In this document: positions 1 through 9,547 of the stretch, in pieces
Layout of the letters: each line of letters begins with the position of its first letter
Position numbering within the stretch: position 1 is the stretch's first letter
Assembly (NCBI GenBank): GCA_037447655.1
Contig: JBBHKE010001989.1
Location: 84,077-148,076 of the forward strand
Direction: 5' to 3'
DNA length: 64,000 nucleotides
DNA from: Zygnema cylindricum
Taxonomy: Eukaryota; Streptophyta; Zygnematophyceae; Zygnematales; Zygnemataceae
Notes under the pieces: generated by a model
Database searches by the model: none
Seen by the model: the letters and a program-made list of their open reading frames with translations, nothing else
Told to the model about the DNA's origin: nothing
Translations under genes and position numbers: made by a program

Positions 1-802
1 CGCCATATTTAGAAAGTGGCAGTTTTTGCAGTTAAGGGTATTTTGGCTAAAATGATGCCTAGGTCTAGGTTTGAACCCGTGACCTCTAGATTCTTTGTAG
101 CCTAACGCCTTAACCATTAAGGCGTTACGAAACGATACACGTGACGGGTTTCATAAATATATAAACATTAACGAAACAGCTAATTAACAGCAGACTAACC
201 AAAAGGAGCAATTTCTGCATGTACGCGAATCTGAACCGTGTAAAATATGTTTTGATCGGACGGCCGGCATTATAGCCGCCACGCGAAGTGAGCTTTTTGG
301 CGGCATACGGATATAGCGTCACGCGGTGCCACGTGGCGCCACATTATTCGATACCGGAGAAGATGGGAGGAGGAACCATGGCTTCCGATATGACAGGTGT
401 CACCTTGTAGACCTTGTCGTACAATAGTTGTACAATAAGTACATCGCCCATTGTACCTTCTTGTACTTTATAGTGTTCCTATTGGACTAGGGTTTAATAG
501 TAGGTAGTCGTGAGTAGGCAGACCGAGACTTAGTAATATTTAGGTACCTCTCTCTCTAAGAGAGCTTGTAACTATAAAGGTCATCTTTGACCAGCCATAA
601 CTTACTGCTCGGGTGAGCAAATTCAGTGATTCTTTTTGCGTTTGACTCAGGGGAGTCTTGTCCTCACAAGGGTGAGAGTGGTCTGAATATTTGTGTGCTT
701 GGGTGGCGCTTATTCAGCGGGAAAGTAGAAGGGGCAAATATTATCCTACAGGCTTTACATAGGCTGCTCATTCTGTGGGTCAATAGAGACCACAGAATTT
801 CA
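1..802 (+). repeat. 5' LTR of element A (first 88 bp missing)
   Basis: It ends in TTTCA at 802, immediately before the primer-binding site. Bases 1-639 are almost identical to 5321-5959. From 640 the sequence turns abruptly into a different U5 type (640-802, about 163 bp against about 308 bp in the other copy). The last codons before the boundary continue the gag frame, but the in-LTR start codon seen in relatives reads ATA here (783-785). Confidence 0.9.
61..127 (-). other. Antisense tRNA-like module in A 5' LTR
   Basis: On the minus strand an A-box-like block (TTAATGGTTAAGGC) is followed about 40 nt later by a B-box match (GGGTTCAAACC), with a tRNA-like spacing. It is degenerate as a tRNA, so this is a tRNA-derived relic or Pol III-type promoter, not a tRNA gene. 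Confidence 0.6.
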
Positions 803-817
803 GGTTATGGGCCCACC
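803..817 (+). promoter_or_regulatory. Primer-binding site of A, half-tRNA-iMet type
   Basis: GGTTATGGGCCCACC directly abuts the LTR end. It is the exact reverse complement of GGTGGGCCCATAACC, which I recall as the anticodon arm of plant initiator tRNA-Met. The usual 3'-end site (TGGTATCAGAGC) is absent. The same bases encode V-M-G-P-P in the gag frame. Confidence 0.8.
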
Positions 818-3800
818 CTCTAGGGTGCCCATATCTGATGGATCAGACTTTCTTTATTGGGAAATGATGATGAAGGGAGAACTATTTGAGAAGCATCTAT
901 GGGGCATAGTGTCTGGACAAATTCGATTCCCACCTCCACCTGGGTTTGGAGGGACACGTTTTTCTGGCACCTCCGCCTCTACAGTTGGTAGAACAGCTGC
1001 CACCATCACCGAGGATGAAGATGAGGAAAGAGAGGAGATTGTCATGGAAGGAGAAAAGGGAGGAGTTGCAACTCAAGTGACACCATTGCCGAAGGCGATA
1101 CCGGCAGCAGCACCACCAAAAACGGCGACAAGGGTTCAGACCGAAAGATCGGAGTATGAAAAGTGGAACTACAAAGACAAGGTTGCTAAGCTCTTAATTC
1201 TTAAAAGTGTAGCAAAGGGCATTGCCATTCCCCTTATGCATGTCAAATCTTCATGTCAGATTTGGATATCACTAGTTAACAAATATAAGAGTGGATCATT
1301 GCAGCAGCAACAGTTGGCAGAAAATAAGATTGCAGCTTATACTTATAAGGGAGGAAGTATGGATAATTATTGCAATGATTTAGGAGCATTGTTTGGAGAG
1401 TTAGAGAGTGCAGGTAACTCATGGTCTGAGAGACAAAGAGTGAACACATTAATGATGAAACTACCTGAAGAGTATGAGAATATCATTAACCGATTGCAGG
1501 ACATAGGAGATAGCAATTGGAATTGGGATGACACTGTGGGAATGATTTTAGTGAAAGAAAGCACCATAGAGCTTAGGAGGGGGAGTCCAAGTGTTCAAGC
1601 ATTGTCTGCAGGAGCTGATTGGCGGAAGCGTGATGAGGAGAGAGGGAAAGATCCCTATCGAAACTTTGGTGGAAGAGGACAAGGAGGTGGCAGATTTGAT
1701 AGACAGGGGAGAGGAACTTCTCGAGGAGGATTATGTCACTTCTGCAAGAAACCGGGACACTACATGGCAGATTGTGTCAGACTTGCAGATCTTCGACTGA
1801 AAGATGGTCAAGGAACCTCAAAGGACGGAGGAAAGAAAAAGGCTTTCCTGACTCAAGTTCTTGATGAGGAAGTGGAAGAAAAAACTGCACCTGAAGAGGA
1901 GCTTGAGGAGCTTCTCCTTAATCCGAAAAACACTGAAAAGCATGTCGATATTCCACGGAGACAAAAGTGTGCTTTCGGAGGTAAGAGGGATCCACCCGAG
2001 GATGGGTGGATCATAGACTCAGCGGCTTCAATGCATATGTGCAAAGATAAGCGGTGGTTCACTAAACTGAGAAAGATCCCAACAGTTGAGATAGAGTACG
2101 GAGATGGTAGAGTAGAAACCACAAATCTTGTTGGAACTGTTGACTTGAAGGTTCTAGTTGATGGAAAGGCCTCAATTGTAACACTCTCAGACGTTCTTTA
2201 CATTCCACAACTTAGCAAGAACCTAGTCTCAACAGCTGTCCTAGATGAAAAGGAGTTTGAAACAGGAACTAGGAAAGGAATCTTCACAGCAAGCTTTGAT
2301 AATGAGGTTTATTTCATAGCTAAGAAGGGCAGTCAAGGAATGTTCAGAATTGTTCTTTGCAATGAAAAGAGTGTTCTCTACTCGTGTGCAAGTGAGATGA
2401 TGCTTTGGCATAAAAGGTTGGGGCATGTGCATCTAGATAGATTAAAGAAAATGAAGAAAAAGGGAATAGTGGAGGGTATTACTTTTGAAGATGATGAGAC
2501 CTTTGATGATTGTAGTGGATGTGCCCAAGGGAAGATTCATAGACTTCCATTTCCAAAGGCAACCACATTTAGGAGAGAGAAAGTATTAGATCTAGTTCAC
2601 ACTGATGTTTGGGGACCTGCTAGGTATGCTTCACATGGGGGGAAGAGATGGATGTTAACTATCACAGATGATTGGTCTAGATACACGAAAGTATACTTTC
2701 TCAGACATAAGTCAGAGGTATTAAGATGTTTCAAAGAGTATAAAGTATGGAGTGAAAAGCTACATGAAACCTCAATAAAAGAGATAAGAAGTGATAATGG
2801 GAAAGAATACACCTCAAGGGATTTTGAAGAATATCTTAAAGAAGAATGAATTCATCATGAGAAAACTGTTCCCTATAATCCGGAACAAAATGGAGTAGCA
2901 GAAAGAGTGAATAGAACTTTAGGAGATATGTCTAGAAGTATGTTAAGTGATAAGAGGATAGGGCTGCAGTTTTGGGCTGAGTCTATAAACTATGGTAATT
3001 TCATCAAAAATAGAGTTCTAACTTCAGCAATTAAGGAGGAAACTCTGTATGAGAGGTGGACAGGAAGAAAGCCTGATTTGTCTAGTTTGAGAGTGTTCGG
3101 AAGTCAAGTCTACAGTTTGGATTCCGATAAGACTAAATGGAAGTTAGAGGGAAGAGGGAAACCAGGATATCTTGTAGGATATGATAAGTGCACAAAAGGA
3201 TACCGAGTGTATGACTTGAAAAAGAGAGATATAATTTTGGTAAAACACATAGTGGTGATGAATGAAGAGAAGTCCATTGATCCATTCAAATATAATAAGG
3301 AAGTCAAAATCAGATTTGAAACGGATCAGTTTTCTGACTTTAACTTTGAAAATGAAGAGAAGGAAGAGGGAGAAAAAGAAAAATCTGCAGATTTACCAAA
3401 GGAGAAGGAGGAAAGGACAACATCCGAGGCAACGCCACAATACGAAGTGGAAACCGATGAGGAACTTGATGAGACACCGGAATTGGAAGATAGGGAAGCT
3501 GAAAATCTCCCAAAACGAAACCCAAGGATGCCTTCCATACCGGCGTCCGATTTTGAAGGGGGAAGAAGAAGTAGTAAACGACTTCAAGAAAGACAAGTAA
3601 ATAACCAACTCACAAAGATGTCTCACCCAGATGAACCTCAAACATACTTAGAGGCCATAAACACTCCAGAAAGTAGCCGGTGGATCACAGCTATAAATGA
3701 AGAAATGGCCTCTATCATGGAAGCCAATACATGGGAGTTGGTAGATTGTCCACCGGACCGAAAACCGATCGGATGTAAGTGGGTGTTTAAACTTAAATTA

Positions 3801-5219
3801 AACCCGGATAATACCATTGAGAGGTACAAAGCTAGGTTAGTTGCAAAAGGTTATACACAAAAAGAGGGGATAGACTACGAAGAAACCTTTGCACCTGTAG
3901 TCAGATTTCCTTCTGTTAGAATCCTTTTAAGTATAGCCGCAGCGGAGGATATGGAAATCCACCAGATGGATATTAAAACTGCCTTTTTGCACGGAGAGTT
4001 GGAAGAAGAAATTTACATGAGGCAACCGGAAGGATTCGTGGAAAGTGGGGAAGAAAACAAATTTTGCAAACTGATAAAATCACTCTATGGGCTTAAGCAA
4101 GCCCCGCGATAGTGGAATATAAAGCTCGACGAATTTCTGACCAGTTTGGGGTATATCAGAATTAGTTCAGATCACTCTATATATTTATTTGAGGATGAGA
4201 ATGGAGTGATATTTATTGCTATTTATGTGGATGATTTGTTGGTCTTAAGCAAGTCCTTAGATAAAATTAACAAACTAAAATGGGATCTTAGAAGCAGTTT
4301 TGATATGAAAGATCTTGGAGAAGCAAAGTACATTTTGGGAATTCAGATGGAGAGAGATAGAGGGAATAGAATTATAAGACTCACTCAAAAAGAAGCAATC
4401 GGTAATATGCTAGAAAAAATTCAAATTGAGAAATCAAACGGATGTACTACTCCCATGGATTTGAAGAAAGTGAGTGAGGGGAGTGAAGAGAGAGGAATAT
4501 TGATCATTAATGATGAGATGGATGAGATAGAAAGAAAATTTATGGAAAATATCCCTTATCGGCAGATTGTAGGCAGTTTAATTTATTTTATGAACTGTAC
4601 CCGTCCGGATATAGCTGCAGCTGTAGGTGTCCTTAGTAGAAATCTAAATGAACCAAGAAAGAGAGATTGGGAGGCTGCCAAAAGGGTGATGAGGTATCTG
4701 GTGGGGACAAGGGAGTTATGGTTGCATTTGGGAGGGGAGCACACTGATATCACCACTTGGAGTGATGCCAGTTATGGAGATGTGCCTTTAAGGAGGTGTA
4801 CGACTGGATATGTGTTGCAAATTGGATCCGGTGCATGTTGTTGGAGTAGCAAGCAACAAAAAGTAGTTGCTCAGTCCACTATGGAGGCTGAATACATGGC
4901 TTCTTGTGCTGCCACCAAAGAATTAATGTGGGTTAAATCTCTTCTTGAAGAACTTGGGTTCATGAAGCATGGAACTCAAAATGTTTTTTGTGATAATCAA
5001 GCTGCTATCTCGATTGCAGCTAATCCGAAACATCACTTCAAAGCTAAGCATATGGATATTAGACTAAGCTTTGTGAGAGAGAAGGTAGAAAATAAAATTA
5101 TTAAACTGGTTCATAAAACTGATAGAGAAATGATTGCAGACATGATGACAAAAGCAGTGCCTTCCCCTAAGTTGATTTATTGCAGGAAAAACTGTGGATT
5201 AAAATTGAAAAGTGACTAG
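807..5219 (+). pseudogene. Element A gag-pol polyprotein, one frame with two stops
   Basis: A single reading frame of about 1,471 codons makes the capsid protein and all enzymes of a copia element. Order: gag; CCHC knuckle (CHFCKKPGHYMADC, from 1734); protease with DSA in place of the usual DSG (2016); integrase HHCC (near 2408-2545) and DDE core ending in [15 protein letters not shown] with YVDD near 4220; RNase H (ITTWSDASYGD) to the stop at 5217. Only two in-frame stops break it: TGA at 2847, inside integrase, and TAG at 4110, replacing the residue after QAPR in RT. The start at 807 is the Met within the primer-binding site; relatives start upstream inside the LTR. No frameshift was seen. 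Confidence 0.9.
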
Positions 5220-5220
5220 G

Positions 5221-5232
5221 AATTAAGGGGAT
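5221..5232 (+). promoter_or_regulatory. Polypurine tract of A
   Basis: AATTAAGGGGAT lies just after the pol stop and directly before the LTR start TGTTGAAAAG. It is the expected plus-strand primer position. Confidence 0.7.
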
Positions 5233-6267
5233 TGTTGAAAAGAGGTAATTAATAGTTCACTTCCCTATTTAGTTTTGTTTTAAAGAAAGAGAGTAAGGAT
5301 CAAAGGCGCGCCATGGCTGCCGCCATATTTAGAAAGTGGCAGTTTTTGCAGTTAAGGGTATTTTGGCTAAAATGATGCCTAGGTCTAGGTTTGAACCCGT
5401 GTCCTCTAGATTCTTTGTAGCCTAACGCCTTAACCATTAAGGCGTTACGAGACGATACACGTGACGGGTTTCATAAATATATAAACATTAACGAAACAGC
5501 TAATTAACAGCAGACTAACCAAAAGGAGCAATTTCTGCATGTACGCGAATCTGAACCGTGTAAAATATGTTTTGATCGGACGGCCGGCATTATAGCCGCC
5601 ACGCGAAGTGAGCTTTTTGGCGGCATACGGATATAGCGTCACGCGGTGCCACGTGGCGCCACATTATTCGATACCGGAGAAGATGGGAGGAGGAACCATG
5701 GCTTCCGATATGACAGGTGTCACCTTGTAGACCTTGTCGTACAATAGTTGTACAATAAGTACATCGCCCATTGTACCTTCTTGTACTTTATAGTGTTCCT
5801 ATTGGACTAGGGTTTAATAGTAGGTAGTCGTGAGTAGGCAGACCGAGACTTAGTAATATTTAGGTACCTCTCTCTCTAAGAGAGCTTGTAACTATAAAGG
5901 TCATCTTTGACCAGCCATAACTTACTGCTCGGGTGAGCAAATTCAGTGATTCTTTTTGCTGCGGACTCAGGTGAGTCCAAGCTACACAAGGGTGTAGTCG
6001 GTCAGAGTCTTTGCGTGCCAGGGTGGCACTTATTCAGTGGGAAAGTCAAACTGGGGAATATTGTCCAAAACACATATTGAAGCTATGCATTTTGTGGTGG
6101 AACTGAGCACACAGAAGGTCTTCTCTTCACAGGGGTGAAGGTATATTGGGGTTTTTATTGTCAAGGGATCATTTTTTTGGGTTTATATCAACTTGGAGTC
6201 GGCACTATCTAGATTAGCTTCTTTTGGATCTGCGAATTCTGTGGGCAATGGAGCCCATAGAATTTCA
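5233..6267 (+). repeat. Chimeric LTR shared by A (3') and B (5')
   Basis: It begins TGTTGAAAAG and ends GAATTTCA. Bases 5321-5959 match A's 5' LTR almost perfectly. Bases 5960-6267 instead match the 3' part of B's right LTR (9046-9353). The switch is abrupt at the end of TTCTTTTTGC. The B gag start codon (6248) is inside this LTR. Confidence 0.88.
5381..5447 (-). other. Antisense tRNA-like module in A/B shared LTR
   Basis: Same module as at 61-127 with one base change. B-box match GGGTTCAAACC is on the minus strand. Confidence 0.58.
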
Positions 6268-7201
6268 AGTTATGGGCCCACCATCTAGGGTGCCTATGTT
6301 CGATGGAACAGACTTCACTTATTGGGAGTTTATTATGGAGGGATTGCTTTTCGAGAAGCACTTATGGGGAATTGTTTTGGGACAAGTGAGATGTCCGCCA
6401 CCTGGCTTTGGAGGAGCTTACTGTGGAGAACCATCTGAGGCTGTCCAGAATATCAACCGGAGTTCAAATGCAACGAAAGGTGAAGGGAAAAATATTGTGA
6501 TGGAAGGGGGAAAAGGGGAGAAGGATAAAGGGACACTTATGGTGAGGGGAGCTATGCTCTCCGCCACATCTTCACTTAGAGGGGTTATAAGTATAACTCA
6601 AGAAAATGATAGTAAAATTTGGGAGTATAAAAACACTATAGCAAAACATCTTATACTTAGATATGTGTCTAAGTCCATAGCTATCACTCATTTAAGTCTT
6701 ACCAAGTCTTCGGAAATATGGAAAACACTAAGGCAGATTTATAAGAGTGAGACTATTCAGAGGCAGCAGTTAGTATAACAGGAAATAGAGGCCTATGTTT
6801 ATAAAGGCGGTAACATTATAGAGTTTTGCAATGATATTGCTGCGTTATATGTTGAGCTTGCTAGTGCGGGGTATGTAGAATCTGAGGAGAGAAAGATCAA
6901 TACACTACTCATGAAACTCCCAGATGAGTACGAAAACATCATTAATCGTATGCAGGCAATGGATGGCTCTTCATGGACTTGGAGCTTTACCATGGGGATA
7001 ATTCTTGTGAGGGAAAGCACTTTGGAGCTTCGTAGGGGAAGTGAGAGGGTAACTGCATTTACAGCTGGTGGTGATTGGCGGAAGCGTGATGAGAGGAACG
7101 GCGATGACGAGCGGAAGCGTGTGAGAGGAAGAAAGACGAAGGTAAACCTTATCGGAACTTTGGTGGAAAGAGAGGGAGAGGAAAAGAAAGGGGAGCTTTG
7201 A
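6248..7201 (+). pseudogene. Element B gag
   Basis: This is a copia gag capsid region. The start ATG at 6248 lies inside the LTR and the frame reads through the primer-binding site as FQVMGPPSRVPMFDG. An in-frame TAA at 6776 interrupts it, but the same frame resumes (ETIQRQQLV, then QEIEAYVYKGG). Near 7138 a one-base shift separates it from the knuckle-containing frame that starts at 7198. Element G has the same gag with the knuckle in frame, which supports reading the two B frames as one broken gag. Confidence 0.8.
6268..6282 (+). promoter_or_regulatory. Primer-binding site of B, half-tRNA-iMet type
   Basis: AGTTATGGGCCCACC follows the LTR end. It differs from the A/C/D/E site only in its first base. 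Confidence 0.72.
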
Positions 7202-8232
7202 AAAAGGGTGTTTGCTTCTTTTGTAGGGAACCGGGTCATTATATAGAGGAATGCCCTTGTTTGGAAGAACTTAGAAGTTGGAATGTGGATGAGGAGGAAG
7301 AAAGGGAAGAGGATGAAGAGGATGAAGAAATTTTGGAGCTTCTTCACATCGGTAGAATGGAGAAGAGAGAGAAGTACACAGAAATTACACGGAAGCAACG
7401 ATGTGCTTTTGGAGGTATAAGGGAAGTAAGAGGAAGGGAGGTACTTGAGGGAGTTAGAAATGATGAGGATGTGAAAGAGTGTAAAAAGTATGACTTAGAA
7501 ATGAGAAAGTCAAATCTAGGATACATAAATGAAAAAGGGAAAAATAAAAATAATGAGGATAATTTTATAAATATTTTGGAAATAGAAAACTGGTTGGAAA
7601 GTGTGACTTCAACGGATTTGGAGGAAAGGGGAGAAGTAAAACTAGAGGGGTTTTTAAAGAATAGGGGAGAAAAGAAATATTTAATGAAAAGTTTAGGGGA
7701 GGAGAAATACTCTTTGGGAATCATTATAGAAAGTGATAGTGGAAAGAATTCCATGGGAGAGAGTGAGGAAAATTCAGAAAATGGGGTGAGTATCATGGAT
7801 AAAAATATGAGCCCGGAAGATATAGATTTTATGAGGAACTTAGTGGGGAATCTTGATATAACGATAAATATGGGGAGTAATGGGTTTGACATCACTAATG
7901 AGAGTGATGGCATTTATGAAGGTGTGCCTGTAAGAGGGTTTGCATCTGGGTGTGTGTTGCAGATTGGAGATGGGGCTGGCTGTTTGAATTGCAAGAGGGA
8001 AATTGGATTTAGTGAGGATGGAAAAGAAATGAGGTGGATAGAGTATTTTCTAAGATTTATGAAAAATGGCATGCAAAATAAATTTTGTGATGTAATTATT
8101 ATTTCGGTTCATCTAACACACTTCTTTAAATACAAGGGTATTCACTTAGAGTTTAATGAGGAGAAAAGAAAGAAGAAAAGGAAAAAGAAGAAAAAAAAAA
8201 AAAAAAAAAAATTTGTGTTTAGTGGGAGTTGA
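7198..8232 (+). CDS. Element B knuckle plus RT/RNase H relic ORF (344 aa)
   Basis: This uninterrupted 344-codon frame continues gag. A CCHC knuckle (CFFCREPGHYIEEC) is near residue 5 and is followed by a very acidic stretch. The second half lines up with the RT C-terminus and RNase H of element A: KYSLGIIIESD against KYILGIQMERD, SGCVLQIGDGAGC against TGYVLQIGSGACC, and KNGMQNKFCD against KHGTQNVFCD. Catalytic residues of RNase H are not kept (SDASYGD reads SDGIYEG). The C-terminus is a lysine run encoded by an A-rich tract (8180-8212). It remains open although its enzyme function is lost, so some retained role is possible; it would be expressed only if fused to gag. Confidence 0.75.
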   Translation: MKKGVCFFCREPGHYIEECPCLEELRSWNVDEEEEREEDEEDEEILELLHIGRMEKREKYTEITRKQRCAFGGIREVRGREVLEGVRNDEDVKECKKYDLEMRKSNLGYINEKGKNKNNEDNFINILEIENWLESVTSTDLEERGEVKLEGFLKNRGEKKYLMKSLGEEKYSLGIIIESDSGKNSMGESEENSENGVSIMDKNMSPEDIDFMRNLVGNLDITINMGSNGFDITNESDGIYEGVPVRGFASGCVLQIGDGAGCLNCKREIGFSEDGKEMRWIEYFLRFMKNGMQNKFCDVIIISVHLTHFFKYKGIHLEFNEEKRKKKRKKKKKKKKKKFVFSGS

Positions 8233-8261
8233 AAAGAAAGTAGACTAGAAAATAAGGGGAG

Positions 8262-9353
8262 TGTTGAAATTTATGTATTTTCTAGGTCTGTGTTGGAAAA
8301 ATAAATAGAGTGTTGAAAAGAGGTGACTAATAGTTCACTTCTATATTTTAGTTAGAATGTAAAGAGAGAGAAAGAGAGGACCAAAGGCACGCCATGGTTG
8401 CCGCATCATCTAGAAGGAGGAAGAATGAATTAGAAAGTATTTTACTAGTTTTAGCAAAATACTGCCGCCGGCCGGATTTGAACCGGGGTCTGTAGTCTAC
8501 TAAATAGACCAACGCCTTATCCATTAAGTTACTTACGAAACGATACACGTTGCGGGTTTCATAAATATCTAAACATTAACGAAACAGCTAATTAACAGCA
8601 GACTAACCAAAATGAGCAATTTCTGCATGTACGCGAATCTGAACCGTGTAAATTATCTTTTGATCGGACGGCCGGAATTATAGCCGCCACGCGAAGTGAG
8701 CTTTTTGGCGGCATACGGATATAGCGTCACGCCGTGCCACGTGGCGCCACATTATTTGATACCGGAGAAGATGGGAGGAGGAACCATGGCTTCCGATATG
8801 ACAAGTGTCACCTTGTAGACCTTGTCGTACAATGGTTGTACAATAAGTACATCGCCCATTGTACCTTCTTGTACTTTATAGTGTTCCTATTGGACTAGGG
8901 TTTAATAGTAGGTAGTCATGAGTAGGCAGACTAAGACTTAGTGATATTTCGGTACCTCTCTCTAAGAGAGCTTGTAACTATAAAGGTCATCTTTGACCAG
9001 CCATAACTTAATGCTCGGGTGAGCAAATTCAGTGATTCTTTTTGCTGCGGACTCAGGGGAGTCCAAGCTACACAAGGGTGTAGTTGGTCAGAGTCTTTGC
9101 GTGCCAGGGTGGCACTTATTCAGTGGGAAAGTCAAACTGGGGAATATTGTCCAAAACACATATTGAAGCTTTGCATTTTGTGGTGGAACTGAGCACACAG
9201 AAGGTCTTCTCTTCAAAAGGGTGAAGGTATATTGGGGTTCTTATTGTCAAGGGATCATTTATTTGGGTTTATATAAACTTGGAGTTGGCACTATCTAGAT
9301 TAGCTTCTTTTGGATCTGCGAATTCTGTGGGCAATGGAGCCCATAGAATTTCA
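8262..9353 (+). repeat. 3' LTR of element B, with a doubled head
   Basis: After the polypurine stretch AATAAGGGGAG an LTR head TGTTGAAATTTATG begins at 8262. A second head TGTTGAAAAGAGG follows at 8311. The LTR ends GAATTTCA at 9353, and unrelated sequence follows. Bases after about 8535 resemble the A LTR, and the U5 part matches 5960-6267. Confidence 0.82.
8465..8533 (-). other. Antisense tRNA-like module in B 3' LTR
   Basis: On the minus strand, A-box-like TAACTTAATGGATAAGGC is followed by a perfect B-box match GGTTCAAATCC. This is the best-preserved of the eleven copies in the window. Confidence 0.62.
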
Positions 9354-9547
9354 GAAATCTCACCAGATCCTTCGGAAATACCAGAATTATTCAGCACACC
9401 AGGATTTACCGTTCAATCGTCATATTTTGACCAGCTATAACTATACTGATTCCTTTATTCAGTATTTCGGATCCACCCTCCATTACGGTGGATTCTTAGT
9501 TTTTTCCCATTTAATGGACACCACTTAGTTTACAACCTCACCTGATC
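9354..9547 (+). other. Degenerate start of M, upstream of methyltransferase
   Basis: No domain is recognised. The frame leading into the methyltransferase has stops (9497, 9512). It probably represents the linker between the lost gag/protease part and the methyltransferase. Confidence 0.4.

Larger units (their letters stand above)
1..6267 (+). mobile_element. Ty1/copia element A (left end outside window)
   Basis: LTR retrotransposon with copia domain order (gag, CCHC knuckle, protease, integrase, RT, RNase H). Bases 1-639 match 5321-5959 with only two mismatches that I could count, which identifies the flanking LTRs; the 5' LTR lacks its first 88 bp because the window starts inside it. The internal part runs from the primer-binding site at 803 to the polypurine stretch ending at 5232. 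The right LTR is shared with element B and has a different 3' third from the left LTR, so the A-B pair looks like a recombinant. It is young by its LTR match and by having only two stop codons in a 4.4-kb frame. Confidence 0.93.
5233..9353 (+). mobile_element. Element B, pol-less copia derivative (gag plus RT/RNase H relic)
   Basis: This is a 4.1-kb LTR element with a 2-kb internal region. It keeps gag and the CCHC knuckle, has no protease, integrase or RT core, and ends in a diverged relic of the RT C-terminus and RNase H. The same architecture recurs in element G on the other strand at 57531-61700, so it is a propagating non-autonomous family and not a single deletion. It presumably depends on enzymes from A/C/D/E-type elements, with which it shares LTR segments and primer-binding site. 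Confidence 0.85.

Noticed and set aside
807-830. TGGGCCCACC read as a conventional 3'-end primer-binding site
   Set aside because: It lies four to five bases inside the internal region and would need a tRNA ending in GGCCCA; the 15-base match to the initiator tRNA-Met anticodon arm explains the sequence fully.
8465-8533. A genuine tRNA gene
   Set aside because: It repeats in every LTR of the clade with a degenerate acceptor stem and variable anticodon region; a relic or promoter module is more likely.
9310-9528. Short open frame spanning the B LTR end and M
   Set aside because: It crosses an element junction; the first part is the LTR-encoded gag start and the rest has no support.
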